Shown here: positions 7,264-15,635 of the stretch, piece after piece
How positions within the stretch are numbered: position 1 is the first letter of the stretch
How the letters are laid out: each line of letters opens with the position of its first letter
DNA from: Mucilaginibacter sabulilitoris
Lineage (GTDB): Bacteria; Bacteroidota; Bacteroidia; Sphingobacteriales; Sphingobacteriaceae
Direction of reading: 5' to 3'
DNA length: 64,000 nt
NCBI RefSeq assembly: GCF_034262375.1
Contig: NZ_CP139558.1
Coordinates: forward strand, 3,472,001 to 3,536,000
Program-made: the position numbers and the translations under genes
The notes under the pieces: model-generated
What the model was told of the DNA's origin: nothing
Seen by the model: only the letters and a program-made list of their open reading frames with translations
Databases searched by the model: none

Positions 7264-9594
7264 TTATTGATTTGGCGGTGTATTCTCCGGATTTTCTGGC
7301 GGCGTTGTAGGTGCCGGTACAGGTAATACGCCAGTTGTGTCAATAGGGTTGCTTACGCTATCAGTGGCTGTAGTGTCTTCTACTATCCTGGGCGAAGGGC
7401 AATTATATTCTTTGGTTATTTTAACCCATGGTTTTGGGAAAGCCCCATAGGTATAACCCAATTTCTGATCGGCGTAAACTTTTTCCATAAACCGGCCAAA
7501 AATAGGCAGTGCTGTATGCGAACCCTCGCCGGTTTCGGAGGTAGTGAAGTGAACGCTCCTGTCATCGGCACCTACCCAGATTCCTGTAACCAGGTCTTTA
7601 GTAATACCCATGTACCAACCATCAACATAGTCGGACGAGGTGCCTGTTTTACCGCCTATCTGGTTGTCTTTTTTCCATAACCCGGGATATTCCCACAAGG
7701 CCTGAGAGGTGCCTCCAGGCTCTTCCATACCACCGCGGAACATGTAAAGCATCAGCCAGGCAGTCTCCTCGCTTATAGCGCGTTCTTCTTTGAGTTCAAA
7801 CTCTTTTAACACATTTCCTTGCTGGTCGGTTATTTTGGTCACCAGCATCGGATCTAACTTTTGGCCTTTGTTCAGGAATGTGCTATAAGCCCGTACCATT
7901 TCAAAAACCGAAACATCATTTGAGCCTAAAGATACTGATGGCACTGATTTTAACGGGCTCTCAATACCACATTTATGCGCATATTCTACAATTTTATCCC
8001 AGCCAACTTTTTCGGTTAGCTGCGCGGTTATGGAGTTTACCGATTTGCCCATGGCCCAGCGTAATGACATTTCGCGATATGAAAAATTGAAATCGGCGTT
8101 GTTTGGCTGCCAAACTTCATCCTTACCATTATCCTTGTATTTGATAGTTACGGGTTTGTCGGTAAACTTATCGCAGGGAGTAAAACCGTTATCCAAAGCG
8201 GTTAAGTAAGCAAAGGGCTTAAAGGTAGAGCCTGCCTGCCTGCGCGATTGGTTTACGTGATCGTAATTGAAAAAACGATGGTCGATGCCACCAATCCAAA
8301 CCTTTATTTTACCCGTTGATGGTTCCAGGGTCATCATACCGGTATTAAGGATCTTAGCATAATATTTAATGGAATCGATACTTGAAAAAGTAGTATCCTG
8401 TTCACCCTTCCAGGTAAAAACGGTCATGCGTTTTTTCTGTTTAAAGTAATGTTGAATTTCAGTAGTATCGCCTTTGTACTTTTTATCGAGCAATTTATAA
8501 ATCGGTAATCTCTGCTCATTTTTCAATATAAAATCTTTGATTTCCACACCCTTTGAATCGCGCCACGGATTTTTGTTACCCCACAAATTGTTGAAGCGCT
8601 TTTGCAGCATCTTCATCTTCTCGGTTACGGCTTCCTCGGCATATTGCTGCATGCGTGAATCAATGGTAGTATAAATTTTAAGTCCGTCCTCGTACAGGTT
8701 ATAATCATTTTCCTTGCACCATTTATCCAGCCATTTTTCGACCGCGCGCCTTAAATAGGAGTCGCCATGCGAGTCCTGTTCCACATAGCTCAGGTCAAGT
8801 TTTATGGGCGATTTGGCGCTGGTATCATATCCGGATTTTGTCAGGTAACCATATTTTTCCATCTGCCCCAATACAGTATTACGACGTTCAAGGGCGCGTT
8901 CCGGATTTTTAATAGGGTTGTAGCTCGATGTAGCTTTAAGCATACCTATAAGCAATGCAGCCTGGGCCGGGGTTACCTGATCAGGTGTTTTATTAAAATA
9001 TTTTAATGTAGCCGTTTTAATGCCAAATGAATTGTTCCCAAAAGGCACGGTATTGAAATACATGGTAAGTATTTGCTGTTTGTTGTAAACATGCTCTATT
9101 TTAAACGCCGTGAGCCACTCTTTACACTTATAAACTACGGTATTAATTAGCGGTACGCGCTTAATTAAACCCTGCGACTTTCTTTTACGTGTTTCGAAAA
9201 GGTTTTTTGCCAATTGCTGTGTAATGGTACTTCCGCCGCGGCGTTCACCTTTGGCAGTGGAAAGCATGCTGGTAAAAAAGGAATAAAAGTCAACACCGTT
9301 GTGTTTGTAAAAACGTACGTCTTCGGTAGCTACAAGAGCGTTTACAAGGTTTGGGGATATGTTTTTTAATTCAACCGGTGAACGGTTCTCTTTGTAATAT
9401 TGACCTATTAATTTGCCGTCGGCGGTATAAACTTCAGAACCCACTGACATGATGGGGTTTTTAATATCCTGCATATCAGGTGAGTATCCTGACAGCCAAA
9501 GGAAGTTAAGTTCAATAGAACAGAAAAAGATAATAACGAAGTAAATAAATATGGCGAAATATCTCAGAAATCGGTTTCGTATACGTCTGAACAT
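7264..9594 (-). CDS. Class A penicillin-binding protein (PBP1A type)
   Basis: A 776-residue bifunctional murein synthase that polymerises glycan strands and crosslinks peptides in the periplasm. An N-terminal membrane anchor (residues about 10-32) is followed by the GT51 transglycosylase domain: TEDVRFYKHNGVDF with catalytic Glu91, then RRGGSTITQQLAKNLF and KEWLTAFKIE. The transpeptidase domain shows all three active-site motifs: STFK with Ser456, SVN in GKSVNSITAQL, and KTGTS with Lys649. The C-terminal tail is rich in Pro, Thr and Asn, typical of this phylum. Length and order match standard PBP1A. No outer-membrane activator gene is adjacent. Confidence 0.96.
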   Translation of the reverse strand: MFRRIRNRFLRYFAIFIYFVIIFFCSIELNFLWLSGYSPDMQDIKNPIMSVGSEVYTADGKLIGQYYKENRSPVELKNISPNLVNALVATEDVRFYKHNGVDFYSFFTSMLSTAKGERRGGSTITQQLAKNLFETRKRKSQGLIKRVPLINTVVYKCKEWLTAFKIEHVYNKQQILTMYFNTVPFGNNSFGIKTATLKYFNKTPDQVTPAQAALLIGMLKATSSYNPIKNPERALERRNTVLGQMEKYGYLTKSGYDTSAKSPIKLDLSYVEQDSHGDSYLRRAVEKWLDKWCKENDYNLYEDGLKIYTTIDSRMQQYAEEAVTEKMKMLQKRFNNLWGNKNPWRDSKGVEIKDFILKNEQRLPIYKLLDKKYKGDTTEIQHYFKQKKRMTVFTWKGEQDTTFSSIDSIKYYAKILNTGMMTLEPSTGKIKVWIGGIDHRFFNYDHVNQSRRQAGSTFKPFAYLTALDNGFTPCDKFTDKPVTIKYKDNGKDEVWQPNNADFNFSYREMSLRWAMGKSVNSITAQLTEKVGWDKIVEYAHKCGIESPLKSVPSVSLGSNDVSVFEMVRAYSTFLNKGQKLDPMLVTKITDQQGNVLKEFELKEERAISEETAWLMLYMFRGGMEEPGGTSQALWEYPGLWKKDNQIGGKTGTSSDYVDGWYMGITKDLVTGIWVGADDRSVHFTTSETGEGSHTALPIFGRFMEKVYADQKLGYTYGAFPKPWVKITKEYNCPSPRIVEDTTATDSVSNPIDTTGVLPVPAPTTPPENPENTPPNQ

Positions 9595-9818
9595 TGGGTA
9601 AAGATGTAAAATTATGGCGCTATATCATAGCTTCAAACAAATATTAATATATACAGTTTACATAAAAGTTACAGATACGCATGTTGTAAGCCAGTTGCCA
9701 AGCGTAAGCCTTTAAATTGTTTACCAATATCCGGCTTTAAAAATAAACAGCATTATTATCAACGCAATTTTAACATCTAAATTTTAAGTTAACAAAGTGT
9801 AAAGCCATTTTTTTAAAT

Positions 9819-10697
9819 ATGAGCAACATGATTGGTAAATTCAGGATAAGCAATGGTAAAAAGTTTTCACTTAATGATTTTGACGCGGGATATGCCGATG
9901 GTTTTGAAAAAGAGGATGCTAAAGAAGTTTTAAGCGGGCTAATTGAAGAAACTTTTGATTTGCAAACTGAACTATATGCGGCTAATAAATATGCTTTATT
10001 GATAATTTTTCAGGCGATGGATGCGGCAGGTAAAGACAGTGCTATCGCGCATACCTTGTCGGGTTTAAACCCACAGGGCTGTCAGGTTTATAGCTTTAAA
10101 CAACCCAGTACTGAAGATTACGAGCATGACTTTTTATGGCGGCATTACCGTGCGCTGCCCGAGCGTGGCCGCATCGGCATTCATAACCGTTCGCATTATG
10201 AAAATGTACTGATAACAAAAGTGCATCCGGAGCTACTGTTAAAAGAAAATTTGCCTGGTATTGATGATGTTAAACTTATTGATAATAAGTTTTGGGCCAA
10301 ACGTTACGAAAGTATCCGGGCCTTTGAAAAGCATCTGACGGATAACGGAACGGTTATCATCAAGTTTTTTCTGCATTTATCAAAACATGAGCAAAAAGAG
10401 CGCTTTTTAAAACGGATAGATGACCCAAAAAAGAACTGGAAATTTTCGGCTGCAGATATTGAAGAACGGGAACGCTGGGGCGATTATATGGATGCTTACG
10501 AGAAAGCGATTCAGGAAACAGCCACCAAGAACAGTCCGTGGTATATTATACCAGCCGATAAAAAATGGTTTACACGGATCGCCATTTCATCAGTTATATT
10601 ACAAACTTTGAAAGACCTGAAGTTGCAATATCCAGTTTTATCGAAAGAGGAGAAGGAAAAACTGGATGAATCAAAGAAATTGCTGGAAAAGGAATAG
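9819..10697 (+). CDS. ppk2: PPK2-family polyphosphate kinase
   Basis: A 292-residue cytosolic kinase of the PPK2 family, which transfers phosphate between polyphosphate and nucleotides. A Walker A-type segment AMDAAGKDSA lies at residues 66-75. The lid/Walker B region reads RIGIHNRSHYENVLITKVHPE (His where most relatives have Phe). The C-terminal half has KFWAKRYESIRAFEKHL, FFLHLSKHEQKERFLKRIDDP and WYIIPADKKWFTR, all typical. The subclass (ADP- or AMP-phosphorylating) cannot be set by eye. The ATG at 9819 is the first in frame. The gene is transcribed alone, divergent from the PBP gene and convergent with the DUF4870-like gene. Confidence 0.93.
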   Translation: MSNMIGKFRISNGKKFSLNDFDAGYADGFEKEDAKEVLSGLIEETFDLQTELYAANKYALLIIFQAMDAAGKDSAIAHTLSGLNPQGCQVYSFKQPSTEDYEHDFLWRHYRALPERGRIGIHNRSHYENVLITKVHPELLLKENLPGIDDVKLIDNKFWAKRYESIRAFEKHLTDNGTVIIKFFLHLSKHEQKERFLKRIDDPKKNWKFSAADIEERERWGDYMDAYEKAIQETATKNSPWYIIPADKKWFTRIAISSVILQTLKDLKLQYPVLSKEEKEKLDESKKLLEKE

Positions 10698-10735
10698 AGT
10701 TTACCGTCCTGTATATCTGCCAGGCACGGCAAACT
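10698..10735. terminator. Imperfect bidirectional hairpin between convergent genes
   Basis: The arms AGTTTACCGTCCTG and CAGGCACGGCAAACT pair with one mismatch and one bulge. The hairpin begins at the base after the ppk2 stop codon and ends 10 bp before the end of the convergent membrane-protein gene. There is no long U tract on either side, so it may be an mRNA-end stabiliser rather than a strong terminator. Confidence 0.4.
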
Positions 10736-10745
10736 TTAAGTATGA

Positions 10746-11111
10746 TTAAATATTTGAAAACATTGATTGTGCTTTGTCGCCAATAAGGGGAATTGGTTTT
10801 TGATCGCCATTGATAGCACCGATAAACCCGATGATCCACAGTACAAATAATGCCACTTTAATTACCCAGTAAAGCGAATAACCAAGCGAAAAGCCGCCCG
10901 AAAAAAATACAGCTGCAAAAATGGCCCCTGCGGCATAATAAACTATAATGGAAACGATGTGAAATAATAAAGTTTGCCTTAGCTGATAACTCGCTAACGC
11001 TGTCTTATTATCCTTATAGATAGCGAAATAGGCTACAAGCCAACCAATAATTGTAAAGTAACTGACAATGCCGGCTGTTTTGCCGTCATCTTTTGATGGA
11101 AACTCGTTCAT
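10746..11111 (-). CDS. DUF4870/Tic20-like small membrane protein
   Basis: A 121-residue integral membrane protein. After a polar N-terminus (MNEFPSKDDGKTAGIVSYF) come three to four hydrophobic helices: ITIIGWLVAYFAIY, LLFHIVSIIVYYAAGAIFAAVFF, and YWVIKVALFVLWIIGFIGAING. The conserved SYQLRQTLLFH between helices and the INGDQKPIPLIG tail are the marks of this family. Function is unknown. The gene is monocistronic by its neighbours. Confidence 0.75.
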   Translation of the reverse strand: MNEFPSKDDGKTAGIVSYFTIIGWLVAYFAIYKDNKTALASYQLRQTLLFHIVSIIVYYAAGAIFAAVFFSGGFSLGYSLYWVIKVALFVLWIIGFIGAINGDQKPIPLIGDKAQSMFSNI

Positions 11112-11201
11112 AGCGATAGGTTAATTTAAGATTTGGTGTTTTTTTAATAAAGCTAATTATATTTTATTATCAAATCATTAAATTCCCGATCAATTATCTG
11201 A

Positions 11202-13796
11202 TCAATTTACCTTTACAAAATTTGCTTCATCAATAAAGCTGCTTTTTCCGTTCAATATAGCTATGGCCTTAACCGTGGTATTGGTCGAAATATTAACGGG
11301 TTGATTATAAAGCAGTGAATTGCTGTTTGGAATAGAACCGTCAAGTGTGTAATAAATTTTGGCTCCGGCATCTGCACTTTTTATCTGTATGCTGATTGGC
11401 TGCTTAAAATCTTTTGATGGTGCGATGATATAAGGATTAGCCACAATCAGGTCATCGGCTATTTTTGAAAATGGTTTTTCAATATCCTGTAAAAACATTT
11501 TGTTGGATAGCTTTCCGGTAAATACCTCAAATTCCCCTCCATCGGCAATATCATTATAGTTTAGGTATAGTTTGTTATAGGCTTTTTTAGCAAGGTTCAT
11601 GCCCTGCAAGTAAATATTAGCCCTGCTTATGCTTGCTCCAGGATTGGTAATGGTGAACTTTTTATTGTTCTCCAGGTAAATAACCGCCTTATCAAACTGA
11701 GGGATACCTATCTGGAATTGGCTTTGACCTGGCGCAATATTATAAAAACCCAATGAGCTCATTACATACCAGGCCGACATTTGCCCGCAATCTTCGTTAC
11801 CAGCCAGGCCATCTGGTTTTTCGCTATATTCCTCACGCAATATGCGATCAATATATAGCTGGGTTTTATCGGGCGAATCGGTGAAATTATATAGGTAAGC
11901 CATGTGGTGACTTGGTTCATTCCCATGAGCGTACTGGCCAATTAATCCGGTAACATCGGGTACCGCGTTGCCACTTAGCTTTGATTCAGTGGTAAACAGT
12001 TCATCAAGCTTGGTTTCAAAAACTTGTTTGCCGCCCATCCATGCCATTAAACTTTCCACATCCTGCGGTACCATGAATGCATATTGCCATGCATTACCCT
12101 CAGTATAATTGCGATTTACTTCTGTTGGTTCAAAAGGGGATACCCAGCCGCCGTTAACGCGGGCCTGCATAAAACCATTTTGGTTGTTATATACGTTTTT
12201 CCAATATTGGGCACGTTGTATATATTCTGTGTAATCCTGTGGTTTATCCAGCATTTTCGCCATTTGGGCTATACACCAGTCGTCATATGCATACTCCAGC
12301 GTTTTTGAAACTGAAAGATCTATCGTATCGGCCAACACTACACCATCATTGCGGTAATCATCTAAACCAAACTGATCACGGTTTACTGCCGCTTTCATAG
12401 CTGTAAAGGCCTTTGCGGCATCAAAATCACGAATCCCTTTTGCATAAGCATCTACAATAACTGGAATGGAGTGATTGCCAATCATGGCAAAAGTTTCATT
12501 ACTGGCTAATGGCCACATTGGCAATAAACCGCCCTGCTCATACATGGCTAAAAAAGTTTTAATGAAATCGAGGGTCCGTTTTTTATCTATCAGGGTGAGC
12601 AGGGGATGTTCGGCCCTGTAAGTATCCCATAAAGAAAATACCGTATAATAATTAAATCCCTGTGCGGTATGTACTTTTTGATCTAAACCGCGGTATTGTC
12701 CGTCAACATCATTATAAATACTGGGGGCGAGCATTGTATGATAAAGCGCAGTATAAAATATGGTTTGTTTAATTTTAGCATAATCAGGAATTGCAGGTCT
12801 TTTTGCGTTTGGCTTATTGCTTACCCTGATGTCTGTTTGCGCCGCTTGAGTGGCTTGCGCTACGGTAGGGGCACCGCCTTCAACCTGTATTTTATTTAGT
12901 TCGGTATTCCAGGCAGTTTTTGCAGCCTTCTGTACCTTTTTAAAATCAAAATCCGGTACTTCGGCATCCAGGTTTTTTAAGGCACCGTCAGTGCTCACCG
13001 CTGATATGCCCACCTTGGCAATTACTTCGCCGGGGTTATCAAACTGGAGGTACATCTTGATATTTTTCCCCTCGAGTTTGTTTTTCCCTTCCTGTACCTG
13101 GTCATCACTGGCTATACCGTAAGTTTTAAATGGTTTTGAAAACTTAGCGTAAAAATACACCTGCTGATCTGCCGCCCATGATCCGGATTTTCGGAAACCT
13201 CGTATTTCATGGTCATTTACAACTTCTATCCAGGAGTCAAGCACCTCGTCGCGGTGTTGCAGGTCAATAATAATGTTGGCATTTGGGGTGGATGGGAAAT
13301 TATAGCGGTGCACACCAACACGCGTAGTAGCCGTAAGCTCTACGCCAATGTTATATTTATCAAGCAGCGTTTTATAATAACCAGGAGATGCCTCCTCATT
13401 TTTCTTTTTAAAGCCCGACAGGTAATCTGTATTCTTAAACCGGGGTTCGCCGGTGGTGGGCATAAACAATACATCGCAATAATCCAGATCGCCAGTACCG
13501 CTTAAGTGGGTATGTGAAAAGCCATAAACAACGGTGTCGGTATAATGGTAACCAGAGCAGCCATCCCAGCCTGTTAAACGGGTATCCGGACTCAGCTGTA
13601 CCATGCCGAAAGGCAGCACAGCGCCGGGATAAGTGTGTCCGTGCCCGCCCGTACCAATAAAAGGATCAACCAATTGGGCATAATCCTTTATTTTTTTATT
13701 CTCGGTTTTTTGTTTTTGTGCCGATGCAGTAAATACTACTGCGGATAATATGATAAATGTTAAAACGCTGCGGTGTGCAAATTTTAGAGCGGGCAT
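11202..13796 (-). CDS. GH92 alpha-mannosidase, secreted
   Basis: An 864-residue protein with a signal peptide (cleavage near TASAQ, residue 26). The family GH92 hallmark starts at once: YAQLVDPFIGTGGHGHTYPG, FGMVQLSPDTR, GYHYTD and FSHTHLSGTGDLDYCD. Later come GLDQKVHTAQGFNYYTVFSLWDTYRAEHP, GNEPSHHMAYLYN and GNEDCGQMSAWYVMSSLGFY, which carry the acidic residues and calcium ligands of these exo-acting, inverting alpha-mannosidases. The last roughly 90 residues (KIYYTLDGSIPNSNSLLY) form a chitobiase-type C-terminal beta-sandwich. It is likely periplasmic and acts on N-glycans or mannans. No other glycan gene is next to it, so it is an orphan CAZyme. Confidence 0.95.
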   Translation of the reverse strand: MPALKFAHRSVLTFIILSAVVFTASAQKQKTENKKIKDYAQLVDPFIGTGGHGHTYPGAVLPFGMVQLSPDTRLTGWDGCSGYHYTDTVVYGFSHTHLSGTGDLDYCDVLFMPTTGEPRFKNTDYLSGFKKKNEEASPGYYKTLLDKYNIGVELTATTRVGVHRYNFPSTPNANIIIDLQHRDEVLDSWIEVVNDHEIRGFRKSGSWAADQQVYFYAKFSKPFKTYGIASDDQVQEGKNKLEGKNIKMYLQFDNPGEVIAKVGISAVSTDGALKNLDAEVPDFDFKKVQKAAKTAWNTELNKIQVEGGAPTVAQATQAAQTDIRVSNKPNAKRPAIPDYAKIKQTIFYTALYHTMLAPSIYNDVDGQYRGLDQKVHTAQGFNYYTVFSLWDTYRAEHPLLTLIDKKRTLDFIKTFLAMYEQGGLLPMWPLASNETFAMIGNHSIPVIVDAYAKGIRDFDAAKAFTAMKAAVNRDQFGLDDYRNDGVVLADTIDLSVSKTLEYAYDDWCIAQMAKMLDKPQDYTEYIQRAQYWKNVYNNQNGFMQARVNGGWVSPFEPTEVNRNYTEGNAWQYAFMVPQDVESLMAWMGGKQVFETKLDELFTTESKLSGNAVPDVTGLIGQYAHGNEPSHHMAYLYNFTDSPDKTQLYIDRILREEYSEKPDGLAGNEDCGQMSAWYVMSSLGFYNIAPGQSQFQIGIPQFDKAVIYLENNKKFTITNPGASISRANIYLQGMNLAKKAYNKLYLNYNDIADGGEFEVFTGKLSNKMFLQDIEKPFSKIADDLIVANPYIIAPSKDFKQPISIQIKSADAGAKIYYTLDGSIPNSNSLLYNQPVNISTNTTVKAIAILNGKSSFIDEANFVKVN

Positions 13797-13840
13797 ATTG
13801 GTGAATGCTGTTTTATAATACGCAAATTAAAACTTAAATG

Positions 13841-13863
13841 CCATAACAAAAAACGCCCCGGTA
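13841..13863. terminator. Left arm of a split hairpin terminator
   Basis: Positions 13841-13863 are an exact 23-bp reverse complement of 15610-15632. The core CGCCCCGGTA preceded by six A's pairs with TACCGGGGCG followed by six T's. Removing the IS and one target copy rebuilds CGCCCCGGTA-TT-TACCGGGGCG, a strong bidirectional terminator for the efflux operon read from the right. IS element 2 separates the arms by 1.7 kb. Confidence 0.85.
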
Positions 13864-13895
13864 TTTACGAGGGCACTGAAAAAGTCTAAATAGGC

Positions 13896-13935
13896 AAAAC
13901 GGGGTTGAAAAATTAGTTTTTCAACCCCGTTTTTT
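13896..13935 (+). terminator. Hairpin terminator inside the left end of IS element 2
   Basis: AAAACGGGGTTGAAAAA (13896-13912) pairs perfectly over 17 bp with 13917-13933 around a TTAG loop, and a T tract follows. It precedes the transposase gene, so it should stop transcription entering from outside, a known protective device in insertion sequences. Confidence 0.8.
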
Positions 13936-13969
13936 GTATCTTGAAGTGTCAAAAGAAAGCCACTACAAG

Positions 13970-15421
13970 ATGCTCGTTCAACAACAAAAGATCCATTTTA
14001 GCGCGTTTTCGGGCTTATATGACCTGATCGTTCCTAAAGACAATCTTCTGCGGAAGATCAATGACCTGGTAGATTTTACCTTTATCTATGATGAACTGAT
14101 CAGCAAATACAGCATTACTAACGGCCGGGCAGCAGAAAGCCCTGTACGGATGTTCAAGTATCTGTTGTTGAAAACGGTTTATACGGTTTCAGACGTTGAT
14201 GTGGTTGAGCGTTCGCAGTATGATATGTCTTTCAAATATTTCCTTGATATGTCGCCTGAAGAAGAAGTTATTGATCCCAGTTCATTAACAAAGTTCAGAA
14301 AGCTGCGGCTAAAGGATAATGATCTGTTAAACCTGCTCATTGGTAAAACGGTCGCTATCGCTATTGAAAAAGGGGTCATCCGGTCCAGATCCATCATTGT
14401 TGATGCTACGCATTCCCTGTCACGATCAAACCCATATTCAGCATTGGAAGTATTGCGGGAACGCTCGAAACTGCTCCGCAAAGCGGTATATGCTATCGAT
14501 GAAGACATGAAGGCCGGTATGCCTGAAAAGAACACAACTGACGAACTGGAAAAGGAACTGGCTTATTGCAGCGCGCTGGAAAAGCACATCGAAGCTGATC
14601 AAACGTTAAGCCAGATACCTGCGGTGAAGGAAAAGCTGAACCTGCTGAAGGAAACGGTAGCGGATACGCAGGATCATTATACATTATCTAAAGACAGGGA
14701 TGCCAAAACAGGGCATAAATCAGCTGACAACTCATTCTTTGGTTACAAGACCCATCTGGCGATGACCGAAGAACGCATCATTACCGCTGCGGTAATCACA
14801 TCAGGTGAAAAAGGTGATGGGCCGGAACTTCCCAAGCTTCTGGAGATCAGTCAGAACAACGGCATTGAAGTAGAAAGGATCATCGGCGATTCGGCTTATT
14901 CAGGAAAAGAGAACCTTGCGTTAATGAACGGAGAGGATATTAAGGTGGTAGCCAAACTAAACCCAACCATTACCCAGGGGTTTAGAAAAGAAGAAGATAA
15001 GTTCGATTATAACAAAGACGCTGATATGTTCGTTTGCCCTGCAGGGCATTTGTCCATACGAAAATCAAGACAGGGAAAAAAGAACGTTGGAACAAATCAG
15101 ACAGACACGTATTACTTTGATGTTGAAAAATGCAAAATCTGCCCATTTAGGGAGGGTTGCTACAAACCTGGGGCAAAAACCAAGACCTATTCTGTAAGCA
15201 TAAAGTCAGACCTGCACCAACAACAGATGGCTTTTCAGGAAACGACACAATATAAGGAAAGCATCAAACACAGGTATAAGATCGAAGCCAAAAACAGTGA
15301 ACTAAAAAACGTTCATGGTTATGACCGGGCGATAGCTTATGGTATCGAAAACATGCAGATGCAGGGCGCATTGGCCATCTTTACTGTCAATCTGAAAAGG
15401 ATCATCAAACTGATCGCCTAA
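13970..15421 (+). CDS. IS1182-family transposase of IS element 2
   Basis: From the ATG at 13970 (MLVQQQKIHFSAFSGLYDLI) the protein is 483 residues. A TTG 12 codons upstream is in frame but overlaps the terminator T tract. The N-terminal helical region (RMFKYLLLKTVYTVSDVDVVERS, DMSFKYFLDMSPEE, SSLTKFRKLRL) leads into a DDE domain: IIVDATHS (first Asp), FFGYKTHLAMTEERI, IIGDSAYSGKENL (second Asp) and HRYKIEAKNSELKNVHGYDRA (catalytic Glu). A cysteine pair CKICPFREGC lies before the last motif. The frame is intact and the element looks complete. Confidence 0.93.
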   Translation: MLVQQQKIHFSAFSGLYDLIVPKDNLLRKINDLVDFTFIYDELISKYSITNGRAAESPVRMFKYLLLKTVYTVSDVDVVERSQYDMSFKYFLDMSPEEEVIDPSSLTKFRKLRLKDNDLLNLLIGKTVAIAIEKGVIRSRSIIVDATHSLSRSNPYSALEVLRERSKLLRKAVYAIDEDMKAGMPEKNTTDELEKELAYCSALEKHIEADQTLSQIPAVKEKLNLLKETVADTQDHYTLSKDRDAKTGHKSADNSFFGYKTHLAMTEERIITAAVITSGEKGDGPELPKLLEISQNNGIEVERIIGDSAYSGKENLALMNGEDIKVVAKLNPTITQGFRKEEDKFDYNKDADMFVCPAGHLSIRKSRQGKKNVGTNQTDTYYFDVEKCKICPFREGCYKPGAKTKTYSVSIKSDLHQQQMAFQETTQYKESIKHRYKIEAKNSELKNVHGYDRAIAYGIENMQMQGALAIFTVNLKRIIKLIA

Positions 15422-15523
15422 AAAACAATAAAAAGAGGTATTTAGCCGTTTTTTGCACTCCCCAAACTCCTATAGGCCCGTATTATCCACATTAAATCAC
15501 CCACACAAAAGCAATCAGAACAA

Positions 15524-15566
15524 AAAAGCGACCAAGTAAAAGTTGCCTTTTCTCTTGATCGCTTTT
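15524..15566 (-). terminator. Hairpin terminator inside the right end of IS element 2
   Basis: Read on the reverse strand, AAAAGCGATCAAG pairs with CTTGGTCGCTTTT (one G-U pair) and is followed by a short T run. It would stop read-through from the efflux operon before it runs antisense through the transposase gene. On the forward strand the same pair is an A-C mismatch, which argues for the reverse orientation. Confidence 0.6.
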
Positions 15567-15609
15567 CGTAATTCGTTTTATTGCACTACTTTTTCAGTGC
15601 CCTCGTATT

Positions 15610-15632
15610 TACCGGGGCGTTTTTTGTTATGG
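15610..15632. terminator. Right arm of the split hairpin terminator
   Basis: This is the partner of 13841-13863: TACCGGGGCG followed by a run of T's, starting 4 bp after the stop codon of the RND pump gene and lying immediately outside IS element 2. With the arms 1.7 kb apart the original terminator can no longer fold quickly, so termination of the pump transcript now probably depends on the IS-borne hairpin at 15524-15566. Confidence 0.8.
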
Positions 15633-15635
15633 AGA

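Larger units (their letters stand above)
13868..15605 (+). mobile_element. IS1182-type insertion sequence (IS element 2)
   Basis: The ends are inverted repeats: CGAGGGCACTGAAAAAGT at 13868-13885 and its exact complement at 15588-15605. TATTTA flanks both sides (13862-13867 and 15606-15611) as a 6-bp target duplication. Because the target was palindromic, ends one or two bases further out (duplications of 4 or 2 bp) fit equally well. It holds one transposase gene and an insulating hairpin near each end. It differs in sequence from IS element 1, though both are about 1.73 kb and belong to the same broad family. Confidence 0.9.

Noticed and set aside
13934..13969. TTG start for the second transposase
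   Set aside because: The TTG overlaps the T tract of the internal terminator; the ATG 12 codons downstream is more likely.
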